Positions 1 through 10,241 of a stretch of DNA of 11,415 bases are shown here, piece after piece. Position numbers and translations under genes: made by a program. This stretch comes from DATBVX01 sp035263105 (GTDB taxonomy: Bacteria; Pseudomonadota; Gammaproteobacteria; Steroidobacterales; Steroidobacteraceae): positions 1 to 11,415 of the forward strand of contig DATFRO010000059.1 in the NCBI GenBank assembly GCA_035263105.1, read 5' to 3'. The number at the start of each line of letters is the position of its first letter. Within the stretch, counting starts at the first letter, position 1. Below the pieces are notes generated by a model that was not told the origin of the DNA, ran no database searches, and was given only the letters and a program-made list of their open reading frames with translations.

Positions 1-35
1 CACGGAAGTTTCGCGAAGACGCGAATACTTCCGTG
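1..35 (+). other. Leader hairpin upstream of rpoC
   Basis: Bases 1-9 (CACGGAAGT) are perfectly complementary to 27-35. Bases 10-15 (TTCGCG) pair with 20-25. This gives a 15-bp stem with one bulged T at 26 and an AAGA loop at 16-19. No T-run follows (the next bases are GGGGCCCGG), so it is not an intrinsic terminator. It lies where the rpoB-rpoC spacer is expected. A transcript-processing or stability element is an inference. The stem may continue left of the window edge. Confidence 0.6.
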
Positions 36-97
36 GGGCCCGGCCAAGAGGCAGAGAGCAGAGTCCAACTCGCCGCGCAAGCGGCAGGGCGCGTGAA

Positions 98-4315
<4,218 letters not shown>

Positions 4316-4327
4316 TCCGCTAGCGCC

Positions 4328-4345
4328 ATTCGCGTCGCAGCGAAT
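4328..4345 (+). other. Small hairpin preceding the rpoC terminator
   Basis: ATTCGC at 4328-4333 pairs with GCGAAT at 4340-4345 around a 6-base loop, 13 bases after the rpoC stop and 2 bases before the main terminator stem. No T-run of its own. It may protect the transcript 3' end or help fold the terminator; that is inference. Confidence 0.4.
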
Positions 4346-4347
4346 CA

Positions 4348-4383
4348 GGGCCGTGCAGCGCGAGTTGCACGGCCCTTTTCTTT
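4348..4383 (+). terminator. Intrinsic terminator of the rpoC transcript
   Basis: A perfect 10-bp GC-rich stem (GGGCCGTGCA at 4348-4357 with TGCACGGCCC at 4366-4375) with an 8-base loop is followed directly by TTTTCTTT (4376-4383). This is a classic Rho-independent terminator 32 bases past the rpoC stop. It should end the rpoBC transcript and separate it from the HiPIP gene and the str operon. Confidence 0.93.
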
Positions 4384-4466
4384 GAGACGCACCGCGATCT
4401 ACGCCCTTGGTGCAATCGTCGTCTGTACGCCTGCCCGCTAGAATCCGCCCTGAACAATCCATTCGC

Positions 4467-4471
4467 AGGAG
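4467..4471 (+). promoter_or_regulatory. Ribosome binding site of the HiPIP gene
   Basis: AGGAG sits 7 bases before the ATG at 4479. It fixes this start over an in-frame TTG at 4407, which would put 24 non-signal-like residues ahead of the Tat signal peptide. A TAGAAT at 4439-4444 could be a -10 box, but I see no matching -35 at normal spacing. Confidence 0.85.
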
Positions 4472-4478
4472 TGCCTAC

Positions 4479-4799
4479 ATGACCGTATCGAAGTCACGCC
4501 GCGAACTGCTGCGTCTCACCGCGATCGCCGCTGCCGCGGCACCACTGGCTGCGCTCTTGCCGCACACGACCGTGGCGGCGGGCGTTCAGATGGTGGATCC
4601 GAAGAACGATCCCACTGCCAAGGCGCTCGGCTACGTCGAAGATGCGTCCAAGGCCACCGCGGCCAAGCCCGGGAGCACGTGCGGAAACTGCCAGCTCTAC
4701 ACGGGAGCGGCCGGCTCGGCGGACGGTCCCTGCGGGCTGTTCCAGGGCAAGCACGTCAAGGCAGCGGGTTGGTGTTCGGCCTGGACCAAGAGGGTGTGA
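4479..4799 (+). CDS. hip: High-potential iron-sulfur protein (HiPIP), Tat-exported
   Basis: Small periplasmic one-electron carrier with a single [4Fe-4S] cluster cycling between the 3+ and 2+ states. In this family it typically passes electrons from the cytochrome bc1 complex to a terminal oxidase or photosynthetic reaction centre. The protein is 106 residues. The N-terminus has a twin-arginine signal (SRRELLRLT at 6-14), an Ala/Leu-rich hydrophobic stretch and a likely cleavage site near residue 34 (VAA before Gly35), leaving a mature protein of about 72 residues. The four cluster ligands follow the family spacing: Cys68-x2-Cys71-x13-Cys85-x13-Cys99, with GWCSAW around the last. Tyr52 in ALGY matches the conserved cluster-shielding tyrosine. 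It follows the rpoC terminator and so needs its own promoter. Its stop is 7 bases from the stop of the convergent hydrolase gene. Family assignment is firm; the redox partner is not visible here. Confidence 0.95.
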   Translation: MTVSKSRRELLRLTAIAAAAAPLAALLPHTTVAAGVQMVDPKNDPTAKALGYVEDASKATAAKPGSTCGNCQLYTGAAGSADGPCGLFQGKHVKAAGWCSAWTKRV

Positions 4800-4806
4800 G
4801 GCGCGC

Positions 4807-5568
4807 CTAGCGGACGGTCTTCTCCGCAGACAGGGCGCGAAGCTCCGCAAGGACAACGGGCCACGCGCCACTCGCGGGGTCGATGATCGCGAAGTGGCCC
4901 GCATCAGCCACGCGCACCAGGCGCGTGCGCGGATGCGTGAGCACGTAAGACTCCGCCAGCGCGACGGGAACGATTTCATCCTGCGCACCGTGGACAATCG
5001 TGATCGGCCCGTCGGGCGATGGGAGCCGGCACGGATCCGCATCGGTGCGACTCGCGGGCGTGATGCCAAGGAACGCTTGCGCAGCGCCGTCGCCAAGATT
5101 GCGCTGGTGCGCGAGGCGCAGATCCGCCGCCGGCGCGAGCGCCAACGTGCCGCTCAGCTCGGGCGTGCGTCGTGCGGCGCTCAACCAGAGGACGAGATGG
5201 CCGCCGGCGGAGTGGCCGATCAGCACCACCCGGCCATTGTGGTGACGCACGCGGCCGGGAACGATCTGCAGCGCGCGGCCGACGTCCTCGAAGGTGGCAT
5301 CCGGATTGCCGGGAATGCGGCGATATTCCGCGGACGCAGCCGTCCAGCCAGCCGCGGCCAGCGCCTCCGCCATCGGCCTCGTGTGCGCCCGGTCGTATTG
5401 CGGCCGCCAGAAGCCGCCGTGGATGATGAGGAGGAGCGGCTGCTTGTCCGCGCCGGCGCCGCCGACCCACACCTCGGCGATATGGTCGGGATCCTGGCCG
5501 CAAGTGATGACCTGGTCGGGCGCGCGCGCCGCGCGCGACAACACACTGCGATCTTCGACGAAAGTCAC
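4807..5568 (-). CDS. Alpha/beta hydrolase with HGGxW motif (arylformamidase-like)
   Basis: Predicted cytoplasmic serine hydrolase of 253 residues with no signal peptide. Visible motifs: oxyanion-hole HGGFW at 50-54, nucleophile elbow GHSAGG at 118-123 (Ser120), a likely acid at Asp197 in HGAQDEIVP, and catalytic His225 in AGHF. The EYRR at 81-84 is common in this subgroup. The HGGxW plus GHSAGGHL combination resembles kynurenine formamidases and related esterases/amidases, but many proteins of unknown substrate share it, so I claim only the fold and catalytic triad. The start is a GTG at 5568 with GAGG 5 bases upstream (5574-5577, inside the end of the upstream gene). It begins 7 bases after the stop of the decarboxylase gene, which suggests co-transcription and translational coupling. 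It converges on the HiPIP gene, and I see no terminator between them. Confidence 0.88.
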   Translation of the reverse strand: MTFVEDRSVLSRAARAPDQVITCGQDPDHIAEVWVGGAGADKQPLLLIIHGGFWRPQYDRAHTRPMAEALAAAGWTAASAEYRRIPGNPDATFEDVGRALQIVPGRVRHHNGRVVLIGHSAGGHLVLWLSAARRTPELSGTLALAPAADLRLAHQRNLGDGAAQAFLGITPASRTDADPCRLPSPDGPITIVHGAQDEIVPVALAESYVLTHPRTRLVRVADAGHFAIIDPASGAWPVVLAELRALSAEKTVR

Positions 5569-5578
5569 CTGCGCCTCA
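5569..5578 (-). promoter_or_regulatory. Coupled stop/ribosome binding site between the two minus-strand genes
   Basis: On the minus strand the decarboxylase stop TGA (5578-5576) overlaps a GAGG (5577-5574) that lies 5 bases ahead of the hydrolase GTG at 5568. The stop and the ribosome binding site sharing bases supports translational coupling of the pair. Confidence 0.6.
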
Positions 5579-6931
5579 TGCGCCGGCGGCCCGTGCCACG
5601 CGAATCATGGCAGCGGCGCTCTTCTCGACGTCCTCGTCGGTCGTCGCCCACGAGCAGATGCTGATGCGCATCGCGCTCTGTTTCTGCCAGACGGTGCCGC
5701 CGCACCAGCAAGTGCCGTCCTGCTGGATACCGGCGATCACGCGCTGCGTCATCTGCGGAGAGCCGAAGGAGACGAGCACCTGGTTCAGCACCACGTCGTT
5801 GAGCACCTTGAAGCCGGCGGCGCCGAGCCGCGTCGCGAACAGCTGCGCGCCGCGACAGTTGCGCTCGAAGAGCTCGGCGAGTCCCGTGCGGCCGAGGTGG
5901 TTCAATGCGGCCCACACCTCCACTCCACGCGCGCGTCGCGACAGCTCGGGCGTGTAGTCACTCTGGTCACGATACGTCGTGTCCTTCGGCAGGTATTCCG
6001 CGCTCACCGACATCGCCGCGCGCAGCGCCGGGGCGTCACGCGAAAACGCGAGTCCCGAATCGTAGGGCACGTTGAGCCACTTGTGCGCATCGGTCGCCCA
6101 GGAATCCGCAAGCTCGATACCGTCGGCCAGGTGTGCGAGTTTCGGCGACGCCTTGGCCCACAGCCCGAACGCGCCATCGATATGCACCCACGCGCCGCTA
6201 TCGTGAGCACGCTGGGTCAGCTCACGCAGCGGATCGAAGGCGCCGGTATTCACGTTGCCGGCCTGCAGGCACACGATGGTGCGGTCATCGACGCGCGGGA
6301 ACCTGTCGGCGCGCATACGTCCCTGTCCATCGACCGGTACACGCACGACCCGGTTGCGGCCGAGGCCGAGGAGCCCCAGCGACTTGAGCAACGTTGGGTG
6401 TACTTCCTCGCCGACCACGACGGTCACAGGGGGCGCGCCAATGAGACCGTCGGCTTCGACGTTCCAGCCGGCATTGTGGAAGAGGCGATTGCGAGCCGCC
6501 GCGAGCGCACTGCAGTTCGCCATGGTGGCGCCGGTGACGAAACCGGCGCCGGTCTCCCGCGGAAATCCGAACAGGTCGATCATCCAGCGCAGCGCGATCT
6601 CTTCGAGACGAGAGACGCCCGGCGTGGACAGGTAGAGCCCGGAGTTCTGATCCCACGCCGTCGCGAGCCAGTTGGCTGCCACGGTCACGGGAAGCGCGCC
6701 GCCGATGACAAATCCGAAGAAGCGGGGTCCCGCCATGGCCATCGTGGCGGGAGAGATGTACTCGTCCAGCTGCTCGAGGATCTGTTCTGGAGCCATTCCG
6801 GTCGCGGGCAGCGGCCCCTCAAGCTCCTGGAGGCGGGTGACTGCCGGCGCAGAGGGGGCTACCGGCCGTTTGTCGAGGTTTTCCAGGTAGCGGATGGCGC
6901 GTTGCGCCGCGTTTTCGTACAGCGGTCTCAT
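5576..6931 (-). CDS. PLP-dependent group II amino acid decarboxylase family protein
   Basis: 451-residue fold-type I PLP enzyme of the family holding aromatic-L-amino-acid, glutamate and diaminobutyrate decarboxylases. These normally convert an amino acid to its amine and CO2 in the cytoplasm. Visible landmarks: PRFFGF at 69-74 near the substrate pocket; TGATMAN at 133-139 (phosphate-binding region); His178 in EEVHPT, expected to stack on the cofactor; Asp252 in HIDGA, expected to bind the pyridine nitrogen; and the Schiff-base lysine Lys284 in TDAHKWLNVPYD. The segment SDYTPELSRR (324-333) aligns with the mobile catalytic loop; Tyr326 may be the catalytic tyrosine, with a loop apparently about 3 residues shorter than in animal DOPA decarboxylase (aligned by eye). 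The C-terminus has the family-like RISICSW. The substrate is not predictable from this, and other chemistry (aldehyde synthase, for instance) is possible. It is first in a two-gene unit with the hydrolase, divergent from rpsL. Confidence 0.9.
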   Translation of the reverse strand: MRPLYENAAQRAIRYLENLDKRPVAPSAPAVTRLQELEGPLPATGMAPEQILEQLDEYISPATMAMAGPRFFGFVIGGALPVTVAANWLATAWDQNSGLYLSTPGVSRLEEIALRWMIDLFGFPRETGAGFVTGATMANCSALAAARNRLFHNAGWNVEADGLIGAPPVTVVVGEEVHPTLLKSLGLLGLGRNRVVRVPVDGQGRMRADRFPRVDDRTIVCLQAGNVNTGAFDPLRELTQRAHDSGAWVHIDGAFGLWAKASPKLAHLADGIELADSWATDAHKWLNVPYDSGLAFSRDAPALRAAMSVSAEYLPKDTTYRDQSDYTPELSRRARGVEVWAALNHLGRTGLAELFERNCRGAQLFATRLGAAGFKVLNDVVLNQVLVSFGSPQMTQRVIAGIQQDGTCWCGGTVWQKQSAMRISICSWATTDEDVEKSAAAMIRVARAAGA

Positions 6932-6936
6932 GCAGG

Positions 6937-6945
6937 CCTTACCTC
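6937..6945 (-). promoter_or_regulatory. Ribosome binding site of the decarboxylase gene
   Basis: On the minus strand GAGGTAAGG ends 5 bases before the ATG at 6931, supporting this start. I looked for a promoter upstream on the minus strand (6946-7080) and found no convincing -35/-10 pair. Confidence 0.75.
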
Positions 6946-7082
6946 AAGCCCCGGTCGGGACGCGGTACCCTACTGGAAGCATCGCAGCGGTTCTATCCAG
7001 AAAGTCCTGTGGATATGCTCGGGGCGCCGCCGATGCCTTGAAAAACCTATGCGGGACGCCATCTTGCAGCGCATCATTCCGG

Positions 7083-7111
7083 TTGACAGGTCCTTGAGCC
7101 ACTTCTAAAAT
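7083..7111 (+). promoter_or_regulatory. Strong sigma-70 promoter of the rpsL-rpsG-fusA-tuf operon
   Basis: TTGACA at 7083-7088 is a perfect -35 hexamer. TAAAAT at 7106-7111 matches 5 of 6 bases of the -10 consensus. The spacer is the optimal 17 bases. Transcription should begin near 7118, giving a leader of roughly 98 bases before rpsL. A near-consensus promoter fits the demand for ribosomal proteins and elongation factors. Confidence 0.88.
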
Positions 7112-7167
7112 CCGCGGCCTTTGTTTCCCGGCCCATTTTCCGCCGGGCCCAAAAACCGAAATCCACG

Positions 7168-7200
7168 ACCGGGCCGCCCCAAAAGGCGGCCCGGTTCTTC
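7168..7200 (+). promoter_or_regulatory. rpsL leader hairpin, possible attenuator
   Basis: CCGGGCCGCC (7169-7178) pairs perfectly with GGCGGCCCGG (7185-7194) around a CCAAAA loop, and A7168-T7195 can extend the stem. It is followed by TTCTTC, a poor but pyrimidine-only tract. It sits inside the leader, between the promoter and the ribosome binding site, 12 bases before the latter. It could be a leaky terminator/attenuator of the str operon or an RNA structure limiting translation; which one is inference. Confidence 0.6.
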
Positions 7201-7206
7201 TCACGC

Positions 7207-7210
7207 AGGA
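7207..7210 (+). promoter_or_regulatory. Ribosome binding site of rpsL
   Basis: AGGA (continuing into AAAA) ends 5 bases before the rpsL ATG at 7216 and lies 12 bases after the leader hairpin, close enough for the structure to affect ribosome loading. Confidence 0.8.
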
Positions 7211-7215
7211 AAAAC

Positions 7216-7590
7216 ATGGCGACGACGACACAGTTGATCCGCAAGCCGCGCCTGTCGGCCACCTACAAGAGCAAGGTGCCGGCGCTCGGCGCCAGCCCGC
7301 AGAAGCGCGGCGTGTGCACTCGCGTGTACACCACGACGCCGAAGAAGCCGAACTCGGCGCTGCGCAAGGTGTGCCGCGTGCGCCTCACCAACGGCTACGA
7401 AGTGACGAGCTACATCGGCGGCGAAGGCCACAACCTGCAGGAGCACTCGGTGGTGATGATCCGCGGCGGCCGCGTGAAGGACCTGCCGGGTGTTCGTTAT
7501 CACACGATCCGCGGCACGCTCGACTGCGCCGGTGTCACCGATCGCAAGCAGGGACGTTCCAAGTACGGCGCCAAGCGGCCCAAGAAGTAA
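7216..7590 (+). CDS. rpsL: 30S ribosomal protein S12
   Basis: Small-subunit protein at the decoding centre, where it helps monitor codon-anticodon pairing. 124 residues, the same length as E. coli S12 and near identical through the core: CTRVYTTTPKKPNSALRKVC (34-53) and GGRVKDLPGVRYH (84-96). Residues where streptomycin-resistance changes occur in other bacteria carry the wild-type sensitive state here: Lys43 and Lys88. Asp89, the residue beta-methylthiolated in E. coli, is present. First gene of the str operon, 105 bases after the -10 box, with rpsG following after only 11 bases. No anomalies. Confidence 0.99.
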   Translation: MATTTQLIRKPRLSATYKSKVPALGASPQKRGVCTRVYTTTPKKPNSALRKVCRVRLTNGYEVTSYIGGEGHNLQEHSVVMIRGGRVKDLPGVRYHTIRGTLDCAGVTDRKQGRSKYGAKRPKK

Positions 7591-7601
7591 CCGAGAGCGA
7601 T

Positions 7602-8081
7602 ATGTCCAGACGTGCACAAGCCCCGGTCCGCAGCATTCTTCCGGACCCCAAGTTCAACAGCGAGATGCTCGCGAAGTTCATGAACGTCGTCATGAAGCGC
7701 GGCAAGAAGTCAGCCGCGGAGCAGATCCTCTACGGTGCGCTCGATCGCATCTCGGAGAAGACCGGCAAGCCCGGCGACCAGGCGATCCAGCTGCTGCAGC
7801 AGGCGCTCGAGAACGTGAAGCCGGTGGTCGAGGTGAAGTCGCGTCGCGTCGGCGGCGCCACTTACCAGGTGCCGGTTGAAGTGCGCTCCAGCCGCCGCCA
7901 GACCCTCGCCATGCGCTGGGTGATCGAGGCGGCGCGCGACCGGAGCGAAAAGTCGATGGCGCACCGGCTCGCGCACGAGCTGATGGACGCCGCCGAGAAT
8001 CGCGGTAACGCGGTGCGCAAGCGCGAAGACACGCACCGCATGGCGGAGGCGAACAAGGCGTTCGCTCACTACCGCTGGTAA
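7602..8081 (+). CDS. rpsG: 30S ribosomal protein S7
   Basis: Primary 16S rRNA-binding protein that starts assembly of the 30S head and lines the exit-site tRNA path. 159 residues (family usually 155-179). It starts MSRRAQAPVRSILPDPKFNS and contains the conserved KSRRVGGATYQVPVEVR (79-95). It ends in AFAHYRW, the short form without the C-terminal extension of some E. coli strains. A weak GAGAG (7593-7597) is 4 bases before the ATG, so translation may depend partly on coupling to rpsL, whose stop is 11 bases upstream. In E. coli S7 represses its own operon by binding a spacer of about 95 bases between rpsL and rpsG; that spacer is missing here. Confidence 0.99.
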   Translation: MSRRAQAPVRSILPDPKFNSEMLAKFMNVVMKRGKKSAAEQILYGALDRISEKTGKPGDQAIQLLQQALENVKPVVEVKSRRVGGATYQVPVEVRSSRRQTLAMRWVIEAARDRSEKSMAHRLAHELMDAAENRGNAVRKREDTHRMAEANKAFAHYRW

Positions 8082-8128
8082 CAGTTATGAGCGCGGTGCC
8101 AGAGAGTGTTGCAAGCGGGCGCCGTACC

Positions 8129-8133
8129 AAGGA
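8129..8133 (+). promoter_or_regulatory. Ribosome binding site fixing the fusA GTG start
   Basis: AAGGA sits 7 bases before GTG 8141. The alternative ATG at 8087 has no purine-rich site before it. Starting at 8141 puts the first residues at the conserved SRTTPIERYRNIGI and places His92 of the switch II DTPGH exactly as in E. coli EF-G. Confidence 0.85.
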
Positions 8134-8140
8134 CCCGACA

Positions 8141-10231
8141 GTGTCACGAACAACCCCCATCGAGAGATACCGCAACATCGGTATCTCGGCGCACATCGAC
8201 GCCGGTAAAACGACGACGACCGAGCGCATTCTTTTCTATACGGGTGTCTCCCACAAGATGGGAGAGGTGCACGACGGCGCGGCTGTGATGGATTACATGG
8301 AGCAGGAACAGGAGCGCGGCATCACCATCACCGCCGCGGCGACCACCTGCTTCTGGAAGGGCATGGACGGCCACTTCCCCGAGCATCGCATCAACATCAT
8401 CGACACGCCGGGACACGTCGACTTCACCATCGAAGTCGAACGGAGCCTGCGCGTGCTCGACAGCGCCGTCGCGGTCTTCTGCGCGGTGAGCGGCGTGCAG
8501 CCGCAATCCGAGACGGTGTGGCGGCAGATGAACCGCTACAAGGTGCCGCGCATCGCGTTCGTCAACAAGATGGATCGTGCCGGCGCCAACTTCCTGCGCT
8601 GCGTGCAGCAGATCAAGGATCGCCTGCGCGGCGTTGCCGTGCCGATCCAGCTGCCGATCGGCGCTGAAGAGAATTTCGAAGGCGTGGTCGACCTGATCCG
8701 CAACAAGGCGATCTACTGGGACGAGGAAACGCAGGGCATGCGTTTCGAGTACCGCGATATCCCGGCGGACCTCAAGGCCCAGGCCGAGGAATACCGCGCC
8801 AAGATGATCGAAGCCGCGGCCGAAGGGAACGACGAGCTGCTCCACAAGTATCTCGAGGACGGCACGCTCAGCGACGACGAGATTCGCAAGGGGCTGCGCG
8901 CGCGCGCCATCAAGAACGAGATCTGCCTCACCATGTGCGGCTCGGCGTTCAAGAACAAGGGCGTGCAGGCGATGCTCGATGCGGTCATCGAGTTCATGCC
9001 GTCACCCATCGAGATGCCGCCCACCAAGGGCAAGTCCGAGAAAGATGAGGACGACGTGCGCAAGCCGGGCGACGATGAGCCGTTTTCCGCGCTCGCATTC
9101 AAGATCTTGAACGATCCGTTCGTCGGCAACCTCACGTTCTTCCGGGTGTATTCCGGCACGCTGAATTCGGGCGATGCGGTCTTCAATCCGATCAAGGACA
9201 AGAAGGAGCGCATCGGGCGCCTCCTGCAGATGCACGCCGCTGAACGCACCGAGATCAAGGAAGTGCGCGCGGGCGACATCGCCGCGGCCGTGGGTCTCAA
9301 GGACGTCACGACCGGCGACACGCTGTGCGACCCGGAGAAGATCATCACGCTCGAGAAGATGGTGTTCCCCGAGCCTGTGATCTCGGTCGCGGTGGAGCCG
9401 AAGACCAAGGCCGACCAGGAAAAGATGGGCATGGCGCTGCAGCGCCTCGCGAAAGAGGACCCGTCGTTCCGCGTCAACACCGACCAGGAGTCCGGCCAGA
9501 CGATCATCGCCGGCATGGGCGAGCTGCACCTCGACATCATCGTCGATCGCATGAAGCGCGAGTTCAAGGTCGAGGCCAACGTCGGCAAGCCGCAGGTCGC
9601 CTACCGCGAAACCATTCGCGGCAAGGTCGAGCAACAGGGCAAGTTCGTGCGCCAGTCCGGGGGTCGCGGCCAGTACGGCGATATCTGGCTGCGCATCGAG
9701 CCGCAGGAATCGGGCAAGGGCTACGAGTTCGTCAACGGCATCGTCGGCGGTTCGGTGCCGCGCGAGTACGTTCCCGCCGTCGACAAGGGCATCAAGGAAG
9801 TGCTCGAGACCGGCGTGCTTGCCGGCTATCCGATCGTGGACGTGAAAGTCACTGCCTTCGATGGTTCGTACCACGACGTCGACTCGAGCGAAATGGCGTT
9901 CAAGATCGCCGCGTCCATCGGCTTCAAGGAAGGCTTCATGAAGGCCAAGCCGGTGCTGCTCGAGCCGATCATGAAGGTCGAAGTCGTGACGCCGGAGGAC
10001 TACTACGGCGACATCATCGGCGACTTGAATCGCCGCCGCGGCCAGATCCTCGGCATGGAAGAGTCGCCGTCCGGCAAGGTGATCACGGCCGACGTGCCGC
10101 TCGCCGAGATGTTCGGCTATGCGACCTCGGTGCGTTCCATGAGCCAGGGCCGCGCGACCTTCACGATGGAATTCGCCAAGTACGTCGAAGTGCCGAAGAA
10201 CGTCGCCGATGCGGTGATGAAGAAAGACTAA
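8141..10231 (+). CDS. fusA: Elongation factor G
   Basis: Ribosomal GTPase driving tRNA-mRNA translocation and, with ribosome recycling factor, subunit splitting. 696 residues from the GTG at 8141 (E. coli 704). G-domain motifs: P-loop AHIDAGKT (17-24), RGITI in switch I (about 60-64), DTPGHVDF (88-95) with catalytic His92, and NKMD (142-145). Later domains are intact, including the domain IV loop SGGRGQYGD and the domain V start GYATSVRSMSQGRA. An in-frame ATG at 8087 would add 18 residues unlike any EF-G start and lacks a ribosome binding site, so I reject it. The protein is canonical EF-G1, not the tetracycline-protection type. The gap to rpsG is 59 bases and to tuf 24 bases; all are probably co-transcribed from the promoter at 7083. 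Confidence 0.98.
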   Translation: MSRTTPIERYRNIGISAHIDAGKTTTTERILFYTGVSHKMGEVHDGAAVMDYMEQEQERGITITAAATTCFWKGMDGHFPEHRINIIDTPGHVDFTIEVERSLRVLDSAVAVFCAVSGVQPQSETVWRQMNRYKVPRIAFVNKMDRAGANFLRCVQQIKDRLRGVAVPIQLPIGAEENFEGVVDLIRNKAIYWDEETQGMRFEYRDIPADLKAQAEEYRAKMIEAAAEGNDELLHKYLEDGTLSDDEIRKGLRARAIKNEICLTMCGSAFKNKGVQAMLDAVIEFMPSPIEMPPTKGKSEKDEDDVRKPGDDEPFSALAFKILNDPFVGNLTFFRVYSGTLNSGDAVFNPIKDKKERIGRLLQMHAAERTEIKEVRAGDIAAAVGLKDVTTGDTLCDPEKIITLEKMVFPEPVISVAVEPKTKADQEKMGMALQRLAKEDPSFRVNTDQESGQTIIAGMGELHLDIIVDRMKREFKVEANVGKPQVAYRETIRGKVEQQGKFVRQSGGRGQYGDIWLRIEPQESGKGYEFVNGIVGGSVPREYVPAVDKGIKEVLETGVLAGYPIVDVKVTAFDGSYHDVDSSEMAFKIAASIGFKEGFMKAKPVLLEPIMKVEVVTPEDYYGDIIGDLNRRRGQILGMEESPSGKVITADVPLAEMFGYATSVRSMSQGRATFTMEFAKYVEVPKNVADAVMKKD

Positions 10232-10241
10232 TTTCCTGAGC

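Noticed and set aside
1..35. Leader hairpin as an intrinsic terminator between rpoB and rpoC
   Set aside because: It is followed by GGGGCCCGG and not a T-run, and rpoC normally depends on read-through from rpoB.
4439..4444. TAGAAT as the -10 of a HiPIP promoter
   Set aside because: No -35 match at 16-18 bases upstream; the nearest TTG-containing hexamer (4407-4412) is 26 bases away. Mentioned but not annotated as a promoter.
4407..4478. TTG start giving the HiPIP a 24-residue N-terminal extension
   Set aside because: It would place extra residues before a standard twin-arginine signal peptide, and the ATG at 4479 has an AGGAG at ideal distance.
4494..5096. 200-codon minus-strand frame spanning the HiPIP gene and the hydrolase end
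   Set aside because: It overlaps two genes supported by motifs, and its Arg/Ser-rich translation looks like a shifted-frame product.
6932..7080. Minus-strand promoter for the decarboxylase
   Set aside because: I scanned the reverse strand and found only poor hexamers with wrong spacing, so no promoter is called there.
5294..7108. 604-codon plus-strand open frame across the decarboxylase-hydrolase pair
   Set aside because: It is the complement of two genes with intact catalytic motifs and good ribosome binding sites. Its own product shows no recognisable motif and runs through the rpsL promoter.
8087..8140. ATG start for fusA giving 714 residues
   Set aside because: No ribosome binding site, and the extra 18 residues are absent from EF-G generally; GTG 8141 has AAGGA 7 bases upstream and gives standard numbering. 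Kept only as a finding on possible minor initiation.
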